Source: Balneolaceae bacterium
GTDB lineage: Bacteria > Bacteroidota > Rhodothermia > Balneolales > Balneolaceae
Assembly (NCBI GenBank): GCA_034521495.1
Contig: JAXHMK010000010.1
Span: 62,001 to 126,000 of the forward strand
DNA length: 64,000 nucleotides
Direction of reading: 5' to 3'
The translations under genes were made by a program, and so were the position numbers. How positions within the stretch are numbered: position 1 is the first letter of the stretch; each line of letters opens with the position of its first letter. Of this stretch, positions 52,571-61,645 are shown piece by piece. The notes under the pieces were generated by a model, which worked only from the letters and a program-made list of their open reading frames with translations, did no database searches and was not told the origin of the DNA.

Positions 52571-54403
52571 ATGTCAGAACAATTAAGAAATATCGCCATT
52601 ATTGCTCACGTAGATCACGGCAAAACAACGCTGGTAGATCAGATGTTGAGGCAGAGTGGTACATTCAGAGAGAATCAACAGGTTGCAGAGCGCGTTATGG
52701 ACTCCGGCGATCTTGAAAAAGAGAAAGGGATTACCATCAGTTCCAAGAATACCGCTGTAAAATGGAAAGACACAAAAATAAATATTGTGGATACGCCGGG
52801 TCACGCAGATTTTGGGGGAGAGGTAGAACGGATTCTCAAAATGGTAAATGGTGTAATTTTGTTGGTTGATGCCGCCGAGGGACCACTTCCTCAAACAAAG
52901 TTTGTGTTGAGAAAATCGCTGGCACTCAATTATCAGCCAATTGTTGTGATCAATAAAATTGACCGAAAGGATGCCCGACCGGATGCCGTGTTAAATGAAA
53001 TTTTTGACCTGTTTGTATCACTTGATGCATCGAACGAACAGCTTGATTTCCCGATTCTCTATGCTATAGGCATTGACGGGATTGCAAAAACAGAGCTTGA
53101 GGATGAAGGGGAAGATCTGACTCCTCTGTTTGATCTGATTGTAGATCACATTCCACCACCAGAGCAAATTTCCGATGCCCCATTTAAAATGTTGGTGAGC
53201 AGCGTGGACTGGAATGATTACGTTGGACGAATTGCCATCGGACGGGTTGAACAAGGTACGATTAAAACCAACCAGGAAATTGTTTTGATGGACCGAAAGG
53301 GAAATCATAAATCTAAAGCAAAAGCCACGAAACTGTTTACATTTAACGGACTGAATCGTGAGCCTGTTGAAGAAGCCCATGCCGGTGATATTATTGCAAT
53401 GGCGGGTTATGAGGCTGTTGAAATCGGTGACACTTTAACTCATATTTCTGATCCCACTCCTATTGATTATTACGATATCGATCAGCCCACTATGGCCATG
53501 TATTTCCGGGTTAATAATTCTCCGTTTGCAGGTAAAGAGGGAGATTATGTGACATCAAACATGATCAAAGATCGGCTGCAAAAAGAGATCCGAACCAACG
53601 TGTCTATAAAAGTTAAACAAACTGAGAATCCGGATATTTTTAAAGTATCGGGACGTGGAGAATTACAGCTTTCCATTCTTATTGAAACGATGCGGCGCGA
53701 AGGATTTGAATTTGCCGTTTCGCGACCGGAAGTGCTGTACAAAGAAGTGGACGGAAAACTACTTGAACCTTTTGAGGAAGTTGTGATTGATGTACACGCA
53801 GATTACAGCAATAAAGTGATCGACAATATCCAAAAAAGACGCGGTATTATGACCTCTATGGTTCAGGAGGGAGATAATCATCGGGTGGAATTTAGCGTAC
53901 CATCCCGCGGATTAATAGGTTTCCGGGGTGAAATGCTTACAGAAACTCGCGGAACCGGAATTATGCACCAGCAGTTTTCGGAATATAAAGAATACGCCGG
54001 GGACATTCCGGGCCGAACACGAGGTGCTTTGATCTCGCTCGAACAAGGCGATGTAACGCCCTATGCGTTAGAGGGGTTGCAGGATCGCGGACAATTTTTA
54101 GTTCAGCCGGGTGATCCGGTTTATGAGGGGCAGGTTGTTGGAATCAATAACCGAGTGGATGATTTGGTAGTAAATGTTGTAAAAAAGAAGAATCTGACGA
54201 ACCATCGTGCTACACAAACAGCAGATTCAGTTAAGATTTCCCAGGCCAAAAGAATGACGCTTGAGCAGTGTATTGAATTTATTGACAATGATGAGCTGCT
54301 TGAAGTAACTCCCAAAAGTTTGCGAATTCGAAAGCTATATCTCGATCACAATGAGCGTAAAAGAGCCGAGAAAAAGAACGAAGCTGCCACCCAATTATCA
54401 TAA
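52571..54403 (+). CDS. typA: Ribosome-associated GTPase TypA/BipA
   Basis: Translational GTPase that helps 50S ribosome assembly and stress growth. The 610-residue protein has all G motifs: AHVDHGKTTLVDQML (G1), EKGITISSKNTAV (G2 switch), DTPGHADFGGEVERIL (G3), VINKIDRKDARPD (G4), and then the EF-G-like domains, including NSPFAGKEGDYVTS and SRGLIGFRGEMLTETRGTGIM. Length matches the family. It starts at ATG 52571 and is followed by a terminator at 54431. Confidence 0.96.
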   Translation: MSEQLRNIAIIAHVDHGKTTLVDQMLRQSGTFRENQQVAERVMDSGDLEKEKGITISSKNTAVKWKDTKINIVDTPGHADFGGEVERILKMVNGVILLVDAAEGPLPQTKFVLRKSLALNYQPIVVINKIDRKDARPDAVLNEIFDLFVSLDASNEQLDFPILYAIGIDGIAKTELEDEGEDLTPLFDLIVDHIPPPEQISDAPFKMLVSSVDWNDYVGRIAIGRVEQGTIKTNQEIVLMDRKGNHKSKAKATKLFTFNGLNREPVEEAHAGDIIAMAGYEAVEIGDTLTHISDPTPIDYYDIDQPTMAMYFRVNNSPFAGKEGDYVTSNMIKDRLQKEIRTNVSIKVKQTENPDIFKVSGRGELQLSILIETMRREGFEFAVSRPEVLYKEVDGKLLEPFEEVVIDVHADYSNKVIDNIQKRRGIMTSMVQEGDNHRVEFSVPSRGLIGFRGEMLTETRGTGIMHQQFSEYKEYAGDIPGRTRGALISLEQGDVTPYALEGLQDRGQFLVQPGDPVYEGQVVGINNRVDDLVVNVVKKKNLTNHRATQTADSVKISQAKRMTLEQCIEFIDNDELLEVTPKSLRIRKLYLDHNERKRAEKKNEAATQLS

Positions 54404-54430
54404 ATAACAGAAGATAAATGGTTTTACAGG

Positions 54431-54463
54431 AGGTTCAGTCGAAAACGGCTGGACCTTTTTTTT
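54431..54463 (+). terminator. Rho-independent terminator after typA
   Basis: AGGTTCAG pairs with CTGGACCT, with one G-T pair, around a 10-base loop, and is followed by eight T residues. It begins 27 bases after the typA stop. Confidence 0.85.
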
Positions 54464-54543
54464 GGAAATATTTTCTTTCGTTAAAAGGAATTGATGATTC
54501 ACCTGCATTGTTGTTTGGTAGAATCTGAGAAAGAATCCATTTT

Positions 54544-56022
54544 ATGAAGAATATCAATAGCCACAGAGTTTTTAAAAGAAATGAAGCTGATCTCAATCCA
54601 AGTGGCAAATATGTTGTCTACTGGATGCAAAGTACCCGGCGGTTCCACTATAATTTTGGATTAGAATATGCCGTAAGCTGGGCAAACAAGCTCAACATAC
54701 CACTTCTTATTTTTGAAGCATTTTCCTGTAGCTACCGATGGGCAACAGATCGCTCTCATACATTTATGATGGAGGGAATGAGGGAACATCTCGATTTTGC
54801 GGAGGAGAATGAATTGAATTACATCACATTTTGTGAAGAAGAACCGGGCCAGATTGAGGAGATGTTTATGAAGATCAGCGAAGATGCCTCCCTGGTAATA
54901 TCAGATGAGTTTCCAATCTTTATTATCAACAAGAGCAATCAGAAGTTCTCGAAAAAAGTCAAGATTCCATACATCACTGTTGACTCCAATGGACTCATCC
55001 CTTTAGGAATCACGGACAAAGATCCCTACAGCGCCTATTTCTTCAGGAAAACCATGCAGAAAAATTTTGTAGAGGCGTATACCCATCCCCCAAAAAAGAA
55101 TCCATTAGACGATCTTGAAAACAATGATCCAATTGAGTTGATTTCTGAGATTGTGGATCAGTTTCCCGATGGGAAAAAAGCTTTAAAAGATATTCCTGCA
55201 TTTATTAAAGGGCTTGATATCAATCATTCTGTAAAACCGATTGACTGGAAAGGCACACGACAGGCCGGTTTGGGAATGATGGGGCAGTTCATCCAACATG
55301 GGCTTTTTGAATATGGGGATAAACGAAATGATCCGGATGAGCAAAAAACGAGTCAATTAAGTCCTTGGCTTCATTTTGGTAAAATTTCCACGTTTGAAAT
55401 TGTTCGGGCCATTTTAGACCATCAGCCCGAAGATTGGAGCCTGGATAAGATTACCTATAATAAAGGATCTACAGGAGGATTTTTTCATGGTAATTCGAAT
55501 ATTGCAGATTTTTTAGACGAATTGATTACCTGGAGAGAAGTAGGATTTCATTTTGCGCATCATCGTAGTGATTACGATCAGTTTGAGAGTCTGCCGGATT
55601 GGGCACTCAAAACAATGAATGAACATCGCGACGATCCCAGGGAATGGAATTATTCTTATGAAGAGCTGGCAGAGTCTAAAACGCACGATGAGATTTGGAA
55701 TGCGGCTCAAACACAGCTTCGGGAGGAGGGAATTATTCATAATTATCTGCGAATGCTTTGGGGGAAAAAAGTGATTGAGTGGACTCCGAACCCGGAAACG
55801 GCTCTGGAATATTTGATCGATCTGAATAATACATATGCCATCGACGGCCGCGATCCTAACAGTTATTCAGGTATTTTTTGGTGTTTCGGGCGATTTGACC
55901 GGGCATGGCAAGAACGCCCCATTTTCGGAAAGCTGCGCTATATGACCAGCAAAAGTACAAGGAGAAAGGTTAAAATCGATCAATACCTGAGGAAATATGG
56001 ACCGCAGAGAAATCTGTTATAA
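54544..56022 (+). CDS. Class II cyclobutane pyrimidine dimer photolyase
   Basis: Light-driven repair of UV dimers with FADH. The 492-residue protein matches the class II branch: YVVYWMQSTRRFHYNFGLEYAV at the N-terminus, SPWLHFGKISTFEIVRAI, FLDELITWREVGFHFAHH, and the C-terminal RMLWGKKVIEWTPNPETALEYLIDLNNTYAIDGRDPNSYSGIFWCFGRFDRAW with GKLRYMTSKSTRRK. The class I/cryptochrome architecture does not fit. Its stop at 56022 directly abuts the first of three palindromic operator-like sites that precede satD. Confidence 0.93.
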   Translation: MKNINSHRVFKRNEADLNPSGKYVVYWMQSTRRFHYNFGLEYAVSWANKLNIPLLIFEAFSCSYRWATDRSHTFMMEGMREHLDFAEENELNYITFCEEEPGQIEEMFMKISEDASLVISDEFPIFIINKSNQKFSKKVKIPYITVDSNGLIPLGITDKDPYSAYFFRKTMQKNFVEAYTHPPKKNPLDDLENNDPIELISEIVDQFPDGKKALKDIPAFIKGLDINHSVKPIDWKGTRQAGLGMMGQFIQHGLFEYGDKRNDPDEQKTSQLSPWLHFGKISTFEIVRAILDHQPEDWSLDKITYNKGSTGGFFHGNSNIADFLDELITWREVGFHFAHHRSDYDQFESLPDWALKTMNEHRDDPREWNYSYEELAESKTHDEIWNAAQTQLREEGIIHNYLRMLWGKKVIEWTPNPETALEYLIDLNNTYAIDGRDPNSYSGIFWCFGRFDRAWQERPIFGKLRYMTSKSTRRKVKIDQYLRKYGPQRNLL

Positions 56023-56100
56023 TATCGCTTTAAATAACGATAAAAGGTATATATCGTTTAAATAAGCGATAATTTGAAATTATCGTAAAAAAAGACGATA
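56023..56100. promoter_or_regulatory. Three palindromic operator-like sites, period 29 bp, upstream of satD
   Basis: Perfect TATCG-N10-CGATA palindromes lie at 56023-56042, 56052-56071 and 56081-56100, so the site centres are exactly 29 bases apart. The spacers are AT-rich, and the first two are also nearly symmetrical around TTTAAATAA. The last site ends 7 bases before the satD ATG. Arrays like this are typical of a homodimeric repressor binding cooperatively to its own promoter. Confidence 0.75.
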
Positions 56101-56107
56101 ATAAGGT

Positions 56108-56737
56108 ATGGGAACTACGATAACAGGAGATATTGTCAATTCACAATCTGTAGAGAAGGCCGAAATATGGCTTGATCCTCTAAAAGAGCTGTTTTCCAGT
56201 ATAGGAGAATCGCCAACTGTCTGGGAGATATACAGAGGAGACAGTTTTCAAATTGCCGTTTCACCAAAAAATTCATTGCGAACTGCTCTCATCATCAAAT
56301 CCGTAATCAAAAAAATTCCTTCCAAGAAGTTAGATGTGCGGTTAGCGATAGGTATTAGTGAAGAAGATGTAGTTGCAAACCGGGTAAGTGAGGCATCCAG
56401 CGAGGCTTTTGTGTATTCAGGGCAAATGTTAGATACTTTGAAAGAGAAAAAAGTTCATCTTGGAATTAAATCACCCTGGGATGATTTTGATAAAGAATTT
56501 AATATGATTTTCAAGTTAGCACTCATCATCATGAATTCCTGGACAAATAATTCTGCCGAGGTTGCCGAACTGCTGTTTAGTGTTTCAGGAATTACTCAGG
56601 TAGAAATTGCGGAGAGGTTAGGAATTGCCCAGTCCACCGTTAATGATAGAATTAAGAGAGGAGCTATTTATGAAATTATGGAGATGGAGCAGTATTTTCG
56701 TGAAAGAATTGAAACCCAAATGCCCCGGAGTTACTAA
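56108..56737 (+). CDS. SatD family protein with C-terminal helix-turn-helix
   Basis: A 209-residue soluble protein. The N-terminal part (ITGDIVNSQSVEKAEIWLDPLK, then WEIYRGDSFQIAV and VRLAIGISEED) is the SatD domain, named after a streptococcal secretion and acid-tolerance locus. Residues about 158-190 (SGITQVEIAERLGIAQSTVNDRIKRG) form a sigma-70-region-4-like helix-turn-helix. The three palindromes in its promoter make autoregulation likely. The ATG at 56108 follows the last palindrome by 7 bases. The DUF3307 gene follows directly. Confidence 0.8.
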   Translation: MGTTITGDIVNSQSVEKAEIWLDPLKELFSSIGESPTVWEIYRGDSFQIAVSPKNSLRTALIIKSVIKKIPSKKLDVRLAIGISEEDVVANRVSEASSEAFVYSGQMLDTLKEKKVHLGIKSPWDDFDKEFNMIFKLALIIMNSWTNNSAEVAELLFSVSGITQVEIAERLGIAQSTVNDRIKRGAIYEIMEMEQYFRERIETQMPRSY

Positions 56738-57439
56738 ATGATTCTTGTAAAACTAATTTTGGCACATATCATAGGTGATTTCTTTCTTCAGAGAGGAAAA
56801 TGGATTGAAAGTAAGGAGAAAAAAAAATGGGCCTCGCCGTACTTGTACCTGCATGTATTTATTCACTTTGCACTGATGTTTCTCATACTGTGGGATCTGA
56901 GTGCTTTACCTGTCATTTTGTTGATTACTATTTCACACTATGTAATTGACGGATGCAAACTGACCTTTCATACCGAAGAGACAAGAGAACTTTGGTTTGC
57001 TGTTGATCAGGTAGCCCATTTTGGAGTTTTAGTTGCTGCCTGGTTCTTTTATTGGGGTGGTGGAGATGTCAGCGGCCTGAGTGATCAGTTCTGGATTCTA
57101 TTGACCGGCTTATTGTTTCTTACGTATCCGGCCTCATACTTTATGCAGCATCTGATGGCTCCCTGGAGTGACCAGATAGATTCAGGCGAAAAGGAGTCTT
57201 TACAAGGGGCGGGAAAATATATCGGAATGCTTGAACGGGTATTTGTTTACCTTGCTTTGATTACAGCAAATGCACAAGTTATTGGGTTTTTACTTGCGGC
57301 CAAGTCAGTTTTTCGTTTTGGAGATTTAACAAGATCAAAGGACAGGAAACTAACTGAATACATTTTGATTGGAACATTATTCAGCTTTTTGATGGCAATT
57401 ATTGTAGGGCTTCTAAGTACAAGATTGAATTATACCTGA
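56738..57439 (+). CDS. DUF3307 membrane protein
   Basis: A 233-residue protein with about 6-7 hydrophobic helices; its ATG is the base immediately after the satD stop, so they are co-translated. The N-terminus LILAHIIGDFFLQRGKWIE and the later THYVI-like segment ITISHYVIDGCKLTF, plus WFAVDQVAHFGVLVAAWFF, fit DUF3307. Conserved His and Asp residues in the helices (HIIGDF, SHYVID, DQVAH) might bind metal. SatD and DUF3307 genes commonly occur together; the function of the pair is unknown. Confidence 0.83.
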   Translation: MILVKLILAHIIGDFFLQRGKWIESKEKKKWASPYLYLHVFIHFALMFLILWDLSALPVILLITISHYVIDGCKLTFHTEETRELWFAVDQVAHFGVLVAAWFFYWGGGDVSGLSDQFWILLTGLLFLTYPASYFMQHLMAPWSDQIDSGEKESLQGAGKYIGMLERVFVYLALITANAQVIGFLLAAKSVFRFGDLTRSKDRKLTEYILIGTLFSFLMAIIVGLLSTRLNYT

Positions 57440-57442
57440 TGA

Positions 57443-58234
57443 TTATAACTTTTTGATAAGTTCTATCACCAATTTTGCAAAATCTTCTTTCCGACTTTCA
57501 GCAGCAATTTTTACTTCTGAGTGATCTAATTTTGAAGAGCTTAATCCCGCTGCCATATTTGTAACGAGAGAGATGGCTGCGGCAGGAATTTTTAATTTTG
57601 CCGCTTCCATTAATTCAGGAGCGGTGCTCATTCCAACAACATCAACGCCTAAACGCTGAAATGCTCTGATCTCGGATTTTGTCTCGTAATTAGGACCTTT
57701 TACATACAGGTAAGTTCCACTTTGAACATTGAGTCCGATACCAGCAGCAATTTCTTTTGTTTTTTCTGCGTATGGGTACAAATTATATGAAAATTTATCG
57801 GATGGTGAAGCAGAGATTTTCTGAAAAAGTCTGAACAGATCATTTATGACCATTAAATCACCAACTGCAAAATTGGTGTTAACGGCACCGGCAGCATTAG
57901 AGATTAGAATTTTATCAACAGAAAATAGTTTGGAGAGATGAATCGGTAAAACGGTTGTTTTTAGTTCATGCCCCTCGTAGTGATGAAAGCGTCCAGAAAA
58001 TACCATCACATTATTATTTTCAATGGATCCGGAAATTAATGACCCGTGATGCCCTTCTACGGTTGTTAATGGAAAACCGGGAATATCTGAGTAAGGTATT
58101 TCAACAGCATCTTGTATAAATGATGTAAATCCACTCAGTCCTGAACCCAATATAATGGAGGCTTCCATAGTTTCAGAGAAGCCATTTTTTATCAGATAAT
58201 TTTTTGCAATTTCCAGTTTATCAGAACTCATCAT
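57443..58234 (-). CDS. Purine-nucleoside phosphorylase
   Basis: Trimeric-type nucleoside phosphorylase that releases purine bases from nucleosides. The 263-residue protein shows SIILGSGLSGFTSF, VEGHHGSLISG, GRFHHYEGHEL, ISNAAGAVNTNFAVGDLMVINDL and VVGMSTAPELMEAAKL, matching the PNP/MTAP family. The upstream MBL hydrolase gene overlaps it by four bases (ATGA). It is convergent with the DUF3307 gene and could supply the hypoxanthine used by Hpt. Confidence 0.93.
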   Translation of the reverse strand: MMSSDKLEIAKNYLIKNGFSETMEASIILGSGLSGFTSFIQDAVEIPYSDIPGFPLTTVEGHHGSLISGSIENNNVMVFSGRFHHYEGHELKTTVLPIHLSKLFSVDKILISNAAGAVNTNFAVGDLMVINDLFRLFQKISASPSDKFSYNLYPYAEKTKEIAAGIGLNVQSGTYLYVKGPNYETKSEIRAFQRLGVDVVGMSTAPELMEAAKLKIPAAAISLVTNMAAGLSSSKLDHSEVKIAAESRKEDFAKLVIELIKKL

Positions 58235-59028
58235 CCTGTAATATTTTTAATTTTGTAACCTTTTGACTCATTATATGAAACCAACTTGAACAAAGGGGAG
58301 TTGGTTTCGTGATAAGTCATGATTGTGTATTCCTCTTCAAAGGCCAATTTCTGAAGCTCTTTTCGTTTTTTCATACTCTGCTCCGGTTCCTCATCATACT
58401 TTGCTTTATAATCTCTGTTAATAGCCCTTTTGGACCCTAATACATCTCCGGCCATCAGGTATTTATGGTTACCATTTTCATAAAAAAGTGCATGATGAAA
58501 TTTGGTATGTCCGCCGATCTGTTCAACCCGAACATTTGGCAGAGGATTCTCACTTTTTGAGAGAAAATTCAAATTTGCTTTTGCATCCAGGAAGTGAAAA
58601 AAATCAATTTCATCCTCGCTGTACTTATCAATATTTTCCCGGAGTCGATTCCACCCATCTTTGGAAACCCAAACAGAGGCCTCGGGAAACGTTATCTCCC
58701 AAAATCCATTTTCACGATTTGCAAGTCCCGCAATATGATCAAAATGCAAGTGACTGATAAAAATATCGGTTATTTCATGATCATAAAGGGAGTGCTTCTG
58801 CAAATTATCAAGTATTGTGTTAATTGATGAATCTTCACACAACAGATCTCCAATACCGGTATCAAACAGGATATTATGATTTTCCTCCTGAATTAGAAAT
58901 GGATTAATAGAGAGTTTAAGAGATCTTTTTTTAGGAGGTTCGTCTTTATCTATTTTGTGAAATACTTTATCAGTACCCACAGAAAAAGTACCCTCATACA
59001 GAGCTGATACTCTTGGTGTATTCTTCAT
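58231..59028 (-). CDS. MBL-fold metallo-hydrolase
   Basis: A 265-residue soluble protein with the beta-lactamase-fold zinc motif ISHLHFDHIAGLANR (HxHxDH), GHTKFHHALF for the third His site, MAGDVLG for the bridging Asp and ITYHE-like IMTYHETNSPLF. It has no signal peptide. The general layout resembles lactonase or phosphodiesterase-like members, but the substrate is not evident. Translation couples it to the downstream purine-nucleoside phosphorylase gene through a four-base overlap. Confidence 0.87.
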   Translation of the reverse strand: MKNTPRVSALYEGTFSVGTDKVFHKIDKDEPPKKRSLKLSINPFLIQEENHNILFDTGIGDLLCEDSSINTILDNLQKHSLYDHEITDIFISHLHFDHIAGLANRENGFWEITFPEASVWVSKDGWNRLRENIDKYSEDEIDFFHFLDAKANLNFLSKSENPLPNVRVEQIGGHTKFHHALFYENGNHKYLMAGDVLGSKRAINRDYKAKYDEEPEQSMKKRKELQKLAFEEEYTIMTYHETNSPLFKLVSYNESKGYKIKNITG

Positions 59029-59051
59029 AGATCAAAATATTCTGGGGGAGC

Positions 59052-60035
59052 TTACTCGTTTTCTTTATTTTCAAATTTTTCATAGGCATCAATGATATCC
59101 CGAACCAGTTTATGGCGGACCACGTCGTTTTGGTCGAGATACACAAAAGAGATTCCGTCGATATCCTGTAATATTTTTTGAATGGATACCAAGCCTGATT
59201 GATGCCTTCTGGGAAGGTCAGTTTGAGTAACATCACCTGTGATGATAGCACGGCTGTTGAAACCGATTCGAGTCAAAAACATCTTCATTTGTGTGTTGGT
59301 TGCATTTTGTGCCTCATCCAAAATCACAAATGCATTATTTAATGTGCGGCCTCTCATGTAAGCGAGTGGTGCAATTTCAATAATATTTTTTGCAAGCTGA
59401 AATTCGAGTTTATCAAACTCAATCATCTCTTCGAGAGCATCATAAAGCGGTCGCAAATATGGATCGATTTTTTCCTTCAAATCACCCGGCAGAAAACCAA
59501 GATTTTCTCCAGCCTCTACAGCGGGCCTGGCCAGAATGATCTTTTTTACCTTTCGCTCTTTCAGTGCTCGTACAGCCAACGCAACAGATGTGTATGTTTT
59601 GCCTGTACCGGCTGGACCAATAGCGAAAAGAATATCATTTTTTTCTGATGCTTTTACAATCGCGCGCTGACCGGGTGTTTTGGCCGAAATCGCTTCTCCT
59701 GTAAATGTATGGAGAATGGCATCACCGATATCGGGGTCATCGGGTGGCGACCATATTGGTGTATCTTCACCTTCCGATTTGTTTGCAAGTGCAAGAAGGG
59801 TTGAGAGATCGCTTTTCTGAATTCGCCCATTTCTCTTAGCAAGGCCAATCATCTCTTCCATAATCTCTTTTACAGTATCAACCTCAGATTCCGGACCCAA
59901 AATCTTTACTCTGTTTCCACGTGCAGTTATTTTGGTCGCAGGAAAAGCCCGGTCAAGTTGATTGAGATGTTCATCAGAAAAGCCAAGTAATACAACTGGC
60001 TCTATATCTTCAATGAAGAGTATTTCTTCCGAAAT
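59052..60035 (-). CDS. phoH: PhoH-family ATPase (uncertain, non-standard start)
   Basis: A P-loop ATPase linked to RNA metabolism, often next to ybeY. It contains GPAGTGKTYTSVALAVRAL (Walker A), LARPAVEAGENLGFLPGDL, NNAFVILDEAQNAT (Walker B) and GDVTQTDLP. The family N-terminus (EEILFIEDIEPVVLLGFSD, then ARGNRVKIL) is clearly encoded upstream of the first TTG (59900), but no ATG, GTG or TTG occurs in frame between it and the in-frame stop at 60075-60077. The start given here is an ATT at 60035 and is a guess. Upstream lies rpe, which reads the same way. Confidence 0.85.
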   Translation of the reverse strand: MSEEILFIEDIEPVVLLGFSDEHLNQLDRAFPATKITARGNRVKILGPESEVDTVKEIMEEMIGLAKRNGRIQKSDLSTLLALANKSEGEDTPIWSPPDDPDIGDAILHTFTGEAISAKTPGQRAIVKASEKNDILFAIGPAGTGKTYTSVALAVRALKERKVKKIILARPAVEAGENLGFLPGDLKEKIDPYLRPLYDALEEMIEFDKLEFQLAKNIIEIAPLAYMRGRTLNNAFVILDEAQNATNTQMKMFLTRIGFNSRAIITGDVTQTDLPRRHQSGLVSIQKILQDIDGISFVYLDQNDVVRHKLVRDIIDAYEKFENKENE

Positions 60036-60104
60036 TTGCTGTGATGTATCGATAAATGCGGATGTTAAGTTAGACTATAAAGATAAGAAAGATTCAAGAA
60101 ATGC

Positions 60105-60794
60105 TTAAACGACTCTGTCTGATCCTGAACGGGCATTTTGCAGTAATGTTGCTATACTTTTCGGGATATCTTCTGCTTTAAATACACTACTTCCCGCCAC
60201 TAATACATCAACACCACTGGAAACCAGTTTTTGTGCATTTTTTGTTTTTACGCCGCCATCAACTTCTATCAAAAAGGACAATCCGATCTCTTCTCTCATC
60301 TGATATAATTTCCTGATTTTTTGATAACTGCTGTTAATAAATGATTGTCCACCAAATCCCGGGTTTACACTCATAATAAGAACAAGGTCTACATCAGCGA
60401 GAATTGGTTCCAGTAAATTAACTGATGTAGCCGGATTTATCACAACACCGGCCATGCATCCGTTATTTTTTATATTTTCAATACTTCTATGCAGATGCGG
60501 GCAGGTTTCATAGTGAACCGAAATCAAGTCGGCTCCGGCATCAGCAAAATCGTCAATGTATTGATCGGGTTTTTCAATCATTAGGTGAACATCGAGAAAC
60601 AGATCAGGTGCAATGTCTCTGACAGTTTCCACAACTCCGGGCCCAAAACTTATATTTGGAACAAAGTGCCCATCCATAATATCGCAATGGATCCACTGTA
60701 TTCCTTCATCTGTACAGGATTGAATCTGTTCTTCCAACCGGGAAAAATCGGCTGCAAGTATAGAGGGAGCTAATACCGGTAGGCCAACGTTCAT
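60105..60794 (-). CDS. rpe: Ribulose-phosphate 3-epimerase
   Basis: Interconverts ribulose-5-phosphate and xylulose-5-phosphate in the pentose phosphate pathway. The 229-residue TIM barrel shows VLAPSILAADFSRLEEQIQS, WIHCDIMDGHFVPNISFG, LDVHLMIEKPD, MSVNPGFGGQSFI and IEVDGGVKTKNA, covering all metal and phosphate sites. It starts at ATG 60794, 11 bases downstream of the PASTA gene, so the two are co-transcribed. Confidence 0.95.
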   Translation of the reverse strand: MNVGLPVLAPSILAADFSRLEEQIQSCTDEGIQWIHCDIMDGHFVPNISFGPGVVETVRDIAPDLFLDVHLMIEKPDQYIDDFADAGADLISVHYETCPHLHRSIENIKNNGCMAGVVINPATSVNLLEPILADVDLVLIMSVNPGFGGQSFINSSYQKIRKLYQMREEIGLSFLIEVDGGVKTKNAQKLVSSGVDVLVAGSSVFKAEDIPKSIATLLQNARSGSDRVV

Positions 60795-60805
60795 TGTTTC
60801 AGATT

Positions 60806-61636
60806 TTAGGGGTTTTGGTTCTGTTGATTTACAGATGTAGAATCATCAATTATCGCGCCCGATTCAACTTCTTCGCGGGCGTCAAAACGTTCTGCAACAA
60901 TTAATTGAAGCGATTCTCCTTCTGTCAGGTTCTCCTCGTCAGGACTAAATGAGATAACAGTGTTAGGAGTGTATTCACGGCTTGGTTGAAACCGAACTTC
61001 ACCCACCCGAAGGCCCGCTTTGGTGATGGTTTGCTGAGCTTCAGAAAGCCTTAAACCAACTACGTCAGGCACTTCAACAATTCGAGAACCCAAACCATCA
61101 CTTACTGCAAGATTAACTACAGTGCCTCGGGATACAGTATCTCCGGCAGCCACTGACTGACGTAATATAGTATTTCTAAAGCGGGAAGATTCATAACTTT
61201 TTGTTCCGACGGTTAACCCGTGATTTTCCAGTTGAATTTCTGCATTTCTGAGAGACATATTTACTACATCAGGAACAACAGTTTGAGGAGTGGTAGCAGT
61301 ATTTACCGTTAGATATACTTTTCTGTTAGGCTTTACGATTTGCTGGGCAGACGGCGATTGATCTATGATAAAATCTGCCGGATAAGCTGAGTTGGCTCTG
61401 CGGTCGAGTACTTCATGACGTAAACCGTAGTCGTTAAGGAGAGTGGTGGCCTCTTCGAGTGATATTTTTGTTACATCGGGGACGGTGATGCCTTCCTTGT
61501 AATTGGTATAAGAGGGCATGATTATAAAATCGAGTAGTAATGCAAAGATAATCCCAAAAATAATGACACCTGCCAATGAGATATATAATCTACGGTCTGT
61601 TAAAGTAGATTTTAAAAAATGTTTAATGCGACTCAT
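60806..61636 (-). CDS. Membrane-anchored protein with three PASTA domains
   Basis: A 276-residue protein with a short basic cytoplasmic start, one membrane helix (LYISLAGVIIFGIIFALLLDFI, about 17-38), and three PASTA repeats of about 65 residues, each starting VPDV (near 54, 122 and 188) and ending in a beta strand. There is no kinase domain. PASTA modules bind peptidoglycan fragments or other cell-wall parts in kinases and penicillin-binding proteins. A short acidic, Gln-rich tail follows. It sits between DUF5683 and rpe genes with 9-11 base gaps. Confidence 0.88.
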   Translation of the reverse strand: MSRIKHFLKSTLTDRRLYISLAGVIIFGIIFALLLDFIIMPSYTNYKEGITVPDVTKISLEEATTLLNDYGLRHEVLDRRANSAYPADFIIDQSPSAQQIVKPNRKVYLTVNTATTPQTVVPDVVNMSLRNAEIQLENHGLTVGTKSYESSRFRNTILRQSVAAGDTVSRGTVVNLAVSDGLGSRIVEVPDVVGLRLSEAQQTITKAGLRVGEVRFQPSREYTPNTVISFSPDEENLTEGESLQLIVAERFDAREEVESGAIIDDSTSVNQQNQNP

Positions 61637-61645
61637 ACCGTCTAT

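Noticed and set aside
56023-56100. The 29-base periodic array considered as a minimal CRISPR
   Set aside because: Only the palindrome arms are conserved and the rest of each unit is AT-rich filler; the position directly before a start codon fits operators much better.
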